Shown here: positions 1 to 5,009 of the stretch, in pieces | Position numbering within the stretch: position 1 is the first letter of the stretch | How the letters are laid out: each line of letters opens with the position of its first letter | Assembly (NCBI GenBank): GCA_937958665.1 | Contig: CALGNM010000107.1 | Coordinates: 1 to 5,009 of the forward strand | Direction of reading: 5' to 3' | Length of the DNA: 5,009 bases | Origin: an uncultured bacterium | GTDB lineage: Bacteria > Edwardsbacteria > AC1 > EtOH8 | Notes under the pieces: generated by a model | Told to the model about the DNA's origin: nothing | What the model saw: only the letters and a program-made list of their open reading frames with translations | Databases searched by the model: none | Position numbers and translations under genes: made by a program

Positions 1-52
1 TACGGCGACCACCGAGATCTACACTCTTTCCCTACACGACGCTCTTCCGATC
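1..52 (+). other. Illumina P5/TruSeq universal adapter (artefact)
   Basis: This stretch is synthetic. It matches the P5/TruSeq universal adapter, lacking only its first few bases, and includes the diagnostic ACACTCTTTCCCTACACGAC and the terminal GCTCTTCCGATC. The usual final T of the adapter is absent, and genomic sequence starts with G at 53. Bases 10-52 are an exact reverse complement of the last 43 bases of the window. It should be removed before annotation. On the minus strand it produces the tail IGRASCRERV, a translated adapter peptide and not a protein feature. Confidence 0.98.
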
Positions 53-403
53 GTGCAGGACATTGTCCCGGTGCCCCTGGCCCCGGAATACCTGTCCGGT
101 TTGATCAACCTGCGGGGGGAGATCACCACCGTCATGGACCTTCGTAAACGGCTGCAGCTTAAGAGCATTACATCGGGGCCAGACGTGGTGATCATAATCG
201 TGGAGCACAACCAGGAGACGGCCGGACTGGTGGTGGACCGGGTGGAGAGCGTGGAGCCGGTGCGTTCCCAGCCCAAGGAATTGCCGGAGAATATAGCCCG
301 GTCGGCCAACGGGAGGTTCTACGACAAGGTCATCGATATCAACCGGGAGAAAATCATAATATTAAACCTGGATAAATTATTATCTGTGGAGGAGGTCAAA
401 TGA
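53..403 (+). CDS. cheW: CheW chemotaxis coupling protein, C-terminal part (5' truncated)
   Basis: CheW is a cytoplasmic adaptor that links methyl-accepting receptors to the CheA kinase in chemosensory arrays. The 116 visible residues show the family core: VPVPLAPEYLSGLINLRGE, followed by a hydrophobic strand and the DLRKR segment. Arg21 of this fragment falls at the conserved NLRG arginine (Arg62 of E. coli CheW). Later come a TAGLVVDRVESV strand pair and the C-terminal IIILNLDKLLSVEE strand-helix typical of CheW. Aligning by NLRG, about 40 N-terminal residues are missing. The GTG at 53 is simply the first genomic codon after the adapter and should be read as an internal Val, not a start. The stop overlaps the cheY start (ATGA), so the two are probably translationally coupled. 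A CheV or a CheW-like domain of another protein cannot be fully excluded with the N-terminus missing, but the ending at about CheW length and the context favour CheW. Confidence 0.93.
   Translation: MQDIVPVPLAPEYLSGLINLRGEITTVMDLRKRLQLKSITSGPDVVIIIVEHNQETAGLVVDRVESVEPVRSQPKELPENIARSANGRFYDKVIDINREKIIILNLDKLLSVEEVK
388..395 (+). promoter_or_regulatory. Shine-Dalgarno for cheY inside the cheW 3' end
   Basis: GGAGGAGG lies 4 bases before the cheY ATG at 400, or 6 bases if GGAGGA (388-393) is the pairing core. It is within the last codons of cheW. Together with the ATGA stop/start overlap at 400-403 it supports the chosen cheY start and coupled translation of cheW and cheY. Confidence 0.8.
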
Positions 404-762
404 GTCGCAGGGTTTTAGTGGTGGACGATGCCATCTTCATGAGGACCATGATCTCGGACATCCTGAAGAAGGGGGAGTTCGAGGTCTGCGGGGAGGGGGC
501 CACCGGGGCCGAGGCGGTGGAGCAGTATCAGAAGCTGAAGCCCGACCTGGTGATCATGGACATCATCATGCCCGACATGGGCGGCATCGAGGCGGTCAAG
601 GCCATCATGCAGATCGACCCCAACGCCAGGATTCTGATGTGCAGCGCCATGGGCCAGCAGGCCCTGGTGGTGGAGGCCATCCAGGCCGGAGCCCGAGATT
701 TCGTGGTCAAGCCCTTCCAGCCCTCCCGGGTGCTGGAGGCCGCCCAGCGGGCCCTGAAGTAG
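400..762 (+). CDS. cheY: CheY chemotaxis response regulator
   Basis: This is a single-domain receiver of 120 residues, the normal CheY length, with no output domain. CheA would phosphorylate it. CheY-P usually binds the flagellar switch, though no flagellar gene is visible here. The acidic Mg2+ pair is Asp9-Asp10, the phosphoacceptor is Asp54 in LVIMDIIMPDMGG, the switch Ser is Ser82 in MCSAMGQQ, and the conserved Lys is Lys104 in FVVKPF. The stretch CSAMGQQALVVEAIQAGARD closely resembles CheY of Bacillus and Thermotoga, the type that works with CheC-family phosphatases, and differs from enteric CheY. The start at 400 is supported by a strong Shine-Dalgarno and the 4-base overlap with cheW. 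All catalytic residues are intact. A generic receiver of another pathway is unlikely given the che neighbours on both sides. Confidence 0.96.
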   Translation: MSRRVLVVDDAIFMRTMISDILKKGEFEVCGEGATGAEAVEQYQKLKPDLVIMDIIMPDMGGIEAVKAIMQIDPNARILMCSAMGQQALVVEAIQAGARDFVVKPFQPSRVLEAAQRALK

Positions 763-780
763 CGCTCAATCCTGAGGGGT

Positions 781-818
781 AATGCCCTGAACCCGTAAGC
801 CCGGGGCATTTCGGGCTT
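781..818 (+). repeat. Two overlapping, mutually exclusive inverted repeats in the cheY-cheA gap
   Basis: AATGCCC (781-787) is complementary to GGGCATT (804-810), and AAGCCCG (797-803) is complementary to CGGGCTT (812-818). The 3' arm of the first hairpin forms most of the loop of the second, and the 5' arm of the second lies in the loop of the first. Both cannot form together easily, because only one base (811) would have to span the first stem as a pseudoknot. There is no following T-run, so this is not a classical intrinsic terminator. It sits just before the cheA ribosome binding site (824-828). A role in mRNA processing or in cheA translation is possible but is inference only; the arms are just 7 bases in GC-rich DNA. 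Confidence 0.4.
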
Positions 819-823
819 GGGCC

Positions 824-828
824 AGGGG
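824..828 (+). promoter_or_regulatory. Shine-Dalgarno for cheA
   Basis: AGGGG ends 7 bases before the ATG at 836, a standard spacing. It supports this start for cheA, which also matches the normal beginning of the P1 domain. Confidence 0.65.
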
Positions 829-835
829 CCTGCCA

Positions 836-2773
836 ATGGATACCGCCAAATACATAAACCTGTTCGTGGCCGAGACCAGGGAACACCTGGTGGCCCTGAA
901 CCAGGCCCTGCTGGCCCTGGAGAAGAATCCGGAAGACGGCCCCCGCCTGGACGAGATCTTCCGGTCCATGCACACCGTCAAGGGGATGGCGGCCTCGATC
1001 GGCCTGGACTTCATCGCCGACCTCACCCACCGGGGGGAGGACCTGCTGGACCGGATGCGCAAGCGCCAGTCGGCCGCCGCCGGACCCGAGATCGACACCA
1101 TCTTCGCGGTGCTGGACTTCCTGGAGGAGGCGGTGGGCCTGGTGGCCTCCGGGCAGCAGCCGGGCCAGGAGCTGCTCCAGCGGAGCCGGGAGCTGGGCGA
1201 ACGGATCGCATCCCTGACCGAAGCCAAGGAGTCCGCCGGTCCGGCCAAGGTCTCTATCGAGGGGGGCTGCGATTTCAAACGGATCCGCCCCCTGATGGCC
1301 GAGGGCAGCCGGATCTACAAGATCAGAATCCTGCTGGAGCAGGACGTCTCCCTGAAGTCGGCCCGGGCCTTCCTGATATTGCACACCCTGGAGCGGGACG
1401 GGAAGATAGCCTACACCGTCCCGGAGCGGCACGACCTGGAGGCCGAGCGCTTCGACCGGGGATTTTCCATATTTTTGGTCTCCTCCCAGCCCGACCCCCA
1501 GACGGTCAAGGAGTCCATCTCCTCGGCCGAGATCGAGGACATCCAGATCGAGGAGCTGCGCGAGGAGAGCGCCGAGCAGGCGTTGGAGCGGAAGACCATC
1601 GGGGCCTTCGTCCAGCTGGCCCAGGAGAAGGCCAAGGACGTCAAGGTCAGCGTGGCCCGGCTGGACAGCCTGATGAACCTGGTGGGGGAGCTGGTGGTGT
1701 GGCGGGAGCGGCTGAAGCAACTGGCCCTGCAGAACGGGGATCCCTCCATCCAGGACGGGGTGGACAAGATCGCCCTGATCGCCTCCGACCTCCAGCAGGA
1801 GGTGCTGACCGCCCGGTTGGTCCCGATGTCCGAGGTGCTGGACCGCTTCCCACGGGTGGTGCGGGATGCCGCCAAGGGCCTGGGCAAGGAGATCGACTTC
1901 CAGGTCAGCGGCCGGGAGCTGGAGATGGACCGCTCCATCCTGCAGATGCTGTCCGAGCCCATCATCCACTTGTTAAGGAACTCGGTGGACCACGGGGTGG
2001 AGATGCCCCAGCAGCGCAAGCAGGCCGGCAAGTCCCAGGTGGGGACCATCACCCTGTCGGCCTCCAAGCAGAAGGACCAGGTGCTGATCCGGGTGGCCGA
2101 CGACGGCAAGGGCTTCGACGCTGAAAGGATCCGGCGCAAGGTGATCGATAATGGCTACCTGTCGGCCGACCAGGCATCCGCCCTGTCCGAGCCGCAGCTT
2201 TACGAATATCTGTTGCTGCCGGGGTTCTCCACCGCCGATAAGGTCAGCGACCTGTCCGGACGGGGGGTGGGGCTGGACGTGGTCAAGCGGAGGATAGAGG
2301 ACATGGGGGGCAGTTTCTCCATGGAGAGCCGACCCGGCCAGGGCTCATCCTTCAGCATCACCGTTCCCTTGAGCCTGGCCATCATCCGGACCCTGCTGAT
2401 CTCGGCCGATCAGCAGACCTACGCCGTGCCCATCGCCCAGGTCAAGGAGACCACCAGCATCCGGGCCAAGTCGGTCCGGACCCTGCAGGGCCGGAGGATG
2501 CTGCAGTTCCGCAACCGGGTGATACCCCTGGTCAGCCTGTCCCGGGCCATCGGCCTGACCCGGGAGTCCGAGCCGGACGAGGGGCCGGCCCTGATCGTGG
2601 ACCGCCACGGGTCGGAGCTGGCCCTGCTGTTCGACCGGATGATAGGCCAGCAGGAGATCGTGGTCAAGCCGCTGTCCCGGTTCCTGAAGGGGCAAAAATA
2701 CTTCAGCGGCACCACCATCAGCCGGGAGGGACGCCCCATGCTGATTCTGGACCTCAACAACATCACCTTATAG
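836..2773 (+). CDS. cheA: CheA chemotaxis histidine kinase
   Basis: CheA is the cytoplasmic kinase of the chemoreceptor array. It autophosphorylates in trans and phosphorylates CheY. All five domains are visible in 645 residues, close to the usual 650-670. P1 (HPt, about 1-130) has phosphoacceptor His46 in SMHTVKGMAAS and a conserved Glu68 in HRGEDLLD. P2 (about 155-240) is a regulator-docking domain with the Thermotoga-like pattern LKSARAFLILHTLE. P3 dimerisation (about 265-330) includes RLDSLMNLVGELV. The P4 ATPase (about 330-510) has the N-box LLRNSVDHGVE (Asn382, His386), G1 DDGKGFD (422-428), the PGFST segment (462-466) and G2 GRGVGLDVVK (475-484). P5 (about 515-645) is the CheW-like regulatory domain. 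The P1-P2 linker looks short. No key residue is missing. The gap to cheY is 73 bases and to cheC 41, consistent with one operon. Confidence 0.98.
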   Translation: MDTAKYINLFVAETREHLVALNQALLALEKNPEDGPRLDEIFRSMHTVKGMAASIGLDFIADLTHRGEDLLDRMRKRQSAAAGPEIDTIFAVLDFLEEAVGLVASGQQPGQELLQRSRELGERIASLTEAKESAGPAKVSIEGGCDFKRIRPLMAEGSRIYKIRILLEQDVSLKSARAFLILHTLERDGKIAYTVPERHDLEAERFDRGFSIFLVSSQPDPQTVKESISSAEIEDIQIEELREESAEQALERKTIGAFVQLAQEKAKDVKVSVARLDSLMNLVGELVVWRERLKQLALQNGDPSIQDGVDKIALIASDLQQEVLTARLVPMSEVLDRFPRVVRDAAKGLGKEIDFQVSGRELEMDRSILQMLSEPIIHLLRNSVDHGVEMPQQRKQAGKSQVGTITLSASKQKDQVLIRVADDGKGFDAERIRRKVIDNGYLSADQASALSEPQLYEYLLLPGFSTADKVSDLSGRGVGLDVVKRRIEDMGGSFSMESRPGQGSSFSITVPLSLAIIRTLLISADQQTYAVPIAQVKETTSIRAKSVRTLQGRRMLQFRNRVIPLVSLSRAIGLTRESEPDEGPALIVDRHGSELALLFDRMIGQQEIVVKPLSRFLKGQKYFSGTTISREGRPMLILDLNNITL

Positions 2774-2800
2774 GCCGGGTTCAAACACCGACCGACATTT

Positions 2801-2806
2801 AGGGAG
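2801..2806 (+). promoter_or_regulatory. Shine-Dalgarno for cheC
   Basis: AGGGAG lies 8 bases before the ATG at 2815. Another ATG at 2810 is in a different frame and too close to the site, so 2815 is the better start. Confidence 0.7.
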
Positions 2807-2814
2807 CAAATGAT

Positions 2815-3432
2815 ATGGAACTGAAGGACCTCAAGGAGATCCAACTGGACGCCCTGAAGGAGGTGGCCAACATCGGGGCCTGCCACGCCGCCACCGCCCT
2901 CTCCGAGCTGACCAACGAGAAGGTGCTGGTCAACGTGCCGGTGATCCGGATCAACCCCATCGAGGAAATCTTCAACATGGCGGCCAAGCCCAGCGAGGTG
3001 GTGGCCGGGGTGCTGATCTACTTCCTGGGCGACATGACCGGCCGGACCCTGCTGATGTTCCCCCAGGAGGCCGCCTGGCACCTGACCGACTGCCTGCTGC
3101 GGCGACCGGTGGGGACCACTACCGGGATCGGTGAGTTGGAGGAGTCGGCCCTCAAGGAGGTCTCCAACGTGCTGACCTGCGCCTACATGAACGCCCTGGG
3201 CGACCTGCTGAGCCTGGTGGTGGTGCCCTCGGTGCCCAGCATGACGGTGGACATGGCCTCGGCGGTGCTGGATGCGGTATCCCTGGACTTCGGGAACGAC
3301 AAGGACCTGGTGGTCTGCATCGAGACCGAGTTCCGCTTTGTGGAGAAGAACACGGTGCTGCACGGCTATTTCCTGCTGCTGCCCGACCCCGATTCCCTGG
3401 AGGTGATCCTGAAGGCCGTCCATCTGGGGTAG
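2815..3432 (+). CDS. cheC: CheC-family CheY-P phosphatase
   Basis: CheC proteins hydrolyse CheY-P and aid adaptation; in many bacteria they are activated by CheD. The 205-residue length is typical of CheC. The protein has two pseudo-symmetric halves, and both carry the family catalytic pattern (D/S)-x3-E-x2-N: Asp12, Glu16, Asn19 in the first and Ser111, Glu115, Asn118 in the second. This double-site layout fits CheC, not CheX (one site) or FliY (extra C-terminal domain and CheY-binding N-terminus). The motif-flanking NIGACHAATALSEL and the central GDMTGRTLLMFP strand-turn are also family-like. Cys23 stands where related proteins I recall often have Gly, which is a minor oddity. It lies 41 bases after cheA, so it is probably co-transcribed and acts on the CheY encoded at 400-762. 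No cheD follows before the TPR gene. Confidence 0.93.
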   Translation: MELKDLKEIQLDALKEVANIGACHAATALSELTNEKVLVNVPVIRINPIEEIFNMAAKPSEVVAGVLIYFLGDMTGRTLLMFPQEAAWHLTDCLLRRPVGTTTGIGELEESALKEVSNVLTCAYMNALGDLLSLVVVPSVPSMTVDMASAVLDAVSLDFGNDKDLVVCIETEFRFVEKNTVLHGYFLLLPDPDSLEVILKAVHLG

Positions 3433-3476
3433 CCCGGCCGCCGTCAACCAAACAGAAACGTAAGATTTCGCCGCCC

Positions 3477-4965
3477 ATGGAAACTGCCGAAGAGAAAACC
3501 CCGCCCTCAGTCAGCCCCGAGGAACAGAACATCCTGAGGAGCTTCCGGAGCCGGATCGACGCCCGGGACGCCTCGGCCCACAACAACCTGGGGGTGGTCT
3601 ACTTCAACAAGGGGATGTACGCCGAGGCCATCGAAGTGCTGCAGATGGCCCTGGAGATCGATCCTCACAACGTGCTGGCCCGGAGCAACCTGGAGGTGGT
3701 GTACCGCAAGAGCGGGTTCTACCAGAACGAAATCCTGCAGGCCGAGCAGTCGCTCAAGGAGCGGCCCGACGCCGCCGGACACTTCCGGCTGGCCGAGGCC
3801 CTGCGCAACACCGGGCAGTACCAGTCGGCCATCGCCAGCTACCGGAAGGCGGCCGAGCTGAAGCCCGACGACATGCTGGCCCGCCTGTACCTGGGGCTGA
3901 CCCTCAAGCAGCAGGGCCAGTTCAACGAGGCGGTGGAGGTCTACAAGGAGGCCCTCAAGCTGGAGCCCGACTCCTACGTGGTCCACACCGCCCTGGGGGA
4001 GATCTATTACAACCTGGGCCTGCTGGACCAGTCGATCAGCGAGCTGGAGCGGGCCATTGCCATCAACCCCGACGGCTCCGAGGCCCACTTCCTGCTGGGA
4101 TTCACCTACGGGGAGAAGGGCCTGTTGGAGAAAGCCATCGAGGAGTCCCGCCAGGCCATCGCCCTCAACCCCAACTACTCCAAGGCCCAGGCCAACCTGG
4201 GCATCGACTACTACAGCCAGGACCTGCTGACCGAGATCAAGCGGCACTCCGACAGCCAGGTGCAGGTGGCTCCGGACGGCTTCATGACCCACTACAACCT
4301 GGGGGTGGGCTTCCGGCGCAAGGGGCTGTTCAAGCAGGCCCTCAAGGAGTTCGAGCAGGCCCTGTCCCTGGAGGGCGAGAACCGCATCGTCCACAAGGAG
4401 GTGGGCGAGATCTACCTGTTCATGGGCCAGAACCAGCAGGCCATCGCCTCCTACCAGAAGGCCCTGGAGTTCGACCCCCACAACGCCAAGCTCTACAACG
4501 ATATCGGGCTGGCCTATCACCGGATGGGCTCCTCGGGCCAGGCGGTCAAGTGGTACCAGCGGGCCCTGGAGGCCGACCCGGGATACGTGGTCAGCTACAA
4601 CAACCTGGGGATCGCCTACGTCTACCAGGACAAGCAGGAGCTGGCCGAGCAGACCTTCCGGCAGGCCATCCAGACCATGCCCCAGTACGGCGACGCCCAC
4701 TTCAACCTGGGGCTGCTGTACGCCAAACAGGGCAAGGACCAGCAGGCCATGGAGGAATACCAGGAGGTGCTGAAGCTCAACCGGGACTCGGCCCTGGCCC
4801 ACAACAACATCGGGCTGCTGTACCTGAAGCAGAAAAAATACCCCGAGGCGGTGGCCCAGTTCGAGCACTGCATCAAGCTGGACTCCGACTTCGCCGAGGC
4901 CCACTACAACCTGGGATTCGCCCTGGCGGCCCAGGAGAAGTACCAGGAGTCGCTGGCCGCCACCA
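3477..4965 (+). CDS. TPR-repeat protein, N-terminal part (3' truncated by contig end)
   Basis: Function is not recognised; the fold is clear. After a polar, probably flexible lead of about 31 residues with no signal peptide or membrane segment, tetratricopeptide repeats begin near residue 32 and continue to the contig end. I count 13 full units and a partial 14th. The NLG/IG of helix A recurs every 34 residues from 105 to 479; unit 2 (about 66-98) is one residue short. Units 2 and 7 (about 235-268) are degenerate, and unit 7 lacks the small residues normally packing helix B. TPR solenoids bind proteins or peptides, so a cytoplasmic scaffold is likely. The gene follows cheC by 44 bases on the same strand, so a link to chemosensory signalling is plausible but unproven. 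The ATG at 3477 is the best start although no Shine-Dalgarno precedes it; the next Met (residue 47) is inside the first TPR. The last certain codon is at 4962-4964; after that, adapter translation adds a false IGRASCRERV ending. A fused C-terminal domain could follow in the genome. It could equally be an O-GlcNAc-transferase-like or general TPR protein unrelated to chemotaxis. Confidence 0.93.
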
Positions 4966-5009
4966 AGATCGGAAGAGCGTCGTGTAGGGAAAGAGTGTAG
5001 ATCTCGGTG
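4966..5009 (-). other. Reverse-complement Illumina P5/TruSeq adapter (artefact)
   Basis: AGATCGGAAGAGCGTCGTGT and the bases after it are the reverse complement of the P5-side adapter. Positions 4967-5009 pair exactly with 10-52. A4966 may be genomic or the A-tail base of the adapter. The P7-side adapter, which would continue AGATCGGAAGAGCACACG, is not present. It creates a false C-terminus for the TPR gene and a false stop at 4998-5000. Confidence 0.98.

Noticed and set aside
53-55. GTG as true CheW start
   Set aside because: It is the first codon after the adapter, has no ribosome binding site, and would leave CheW without about 40 N-terminal residues of its conserved fold.
332-384. Internal sigma-70 promoter for cheY in the AT-rich end of cheW
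   Set aside because: CATAAT (355-360) and TATTAT (378-383) resemble -10 boxes, but no TTGACA-like box is found at about 17 bases upstream of either, and the strong cheW-cheY overlap argues for one transcript.
763-835. Intrinsic terminator between cheY and cheA
   Set aside because: The hairpins are short and are followed by TCGGGC or GGGCC, not a T-run.
817-2124. 435-residue + strand frame overlapping cheA, and the 420-residue minus frame at 707-1969
   Set aside because: Both are low-complexity, rich in Gly/Pro/Arg or Leu/Gln/Gly, with no recognisable domain, and overlap the fully supported CheA frame.
2419-3447. 342-residue minus-strand frame spanning the cheA/cheC junction
   Set aside because: It is antisense to two well-supported genes, has a His/Gln/Gly-rich composition and no motif; I consider it a shadow frame.
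3507-4904. 465-residue open frame on the minus strand opposite the TPR gene
   Set aside because: It mirrors the TPR codons in antisense, giving Leu/Val/Gln/Gly/His-rich periodic sequence with no family motif. Long antisense open frames are expected in GC-rich DNA where stop codons are rare. The + strand frame has clear TPR repeats.
1-5009. Terminal inverted repeats of a mobile element or linear replicon
   Set aside because: The repeated sequence is the Illumina P5-side adapter, and no transposase, integrase or replication gene lies between.

Overview
This window is a short-read metagenome-style contig from an uncharacterised bacterium, fairly GC-rich by eye. It carries part of a chemotaxis operon. 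Both ends are synthetic: positions 1-52 match the Illumina P5/TruSeq universal adapter, and roughly 4966-5009 is its reverse complement. Only about 53-4965 is genomic. The first and last genes are cut off by contig ends, not by biology, and the inverted-repeat ends are not a natural mobile-element structure.

All real genes lie on the + strand and are closely packed: the C-terminal part of cheW (53-403), cheY (400-762, overlapping cheW by 4 bases), cheA (836-2773), cheC (2815-3432), and the 5' part of a long TPR-repeat gene (3477 to the contig end). The gaps are 73, 41 and 44 bases. I see no convincing terminator or internal sigma-70 promoter, so one transcript that continues past both ends is likely.

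The genes form a coherent pathway. CheW couples receptors to the kinase CheA. CheA autophosphorylates on His46 and passes phosphate to Asp54 of CheY, which would act on the flagellar motor or another output. CheC, with two intact phosphatase motifs, would dephosphorylate CheY-P. Having CheC, with a CheA P2 domain and a CheY that resemble Thermotoga/Bacillus proteins, points to a CheC-type system and not the CheZ-type system of enteric bacteria. CheD, the usual CheC partner, is not in the window. Its common position after cheC is taken by the TPR protein, which has at least 14 repeats and may be a scaffold; its function is not known from sequence.

The organism cannot be named from this window. 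I found no previously undescribed system that the sequence strongly supports. The points most worth a second look are the adapter ends, the TPR gene in the che cluster, its lack of a Shine-Dalgarno site, and two overlapping inverted repeats between cheY and cheA.
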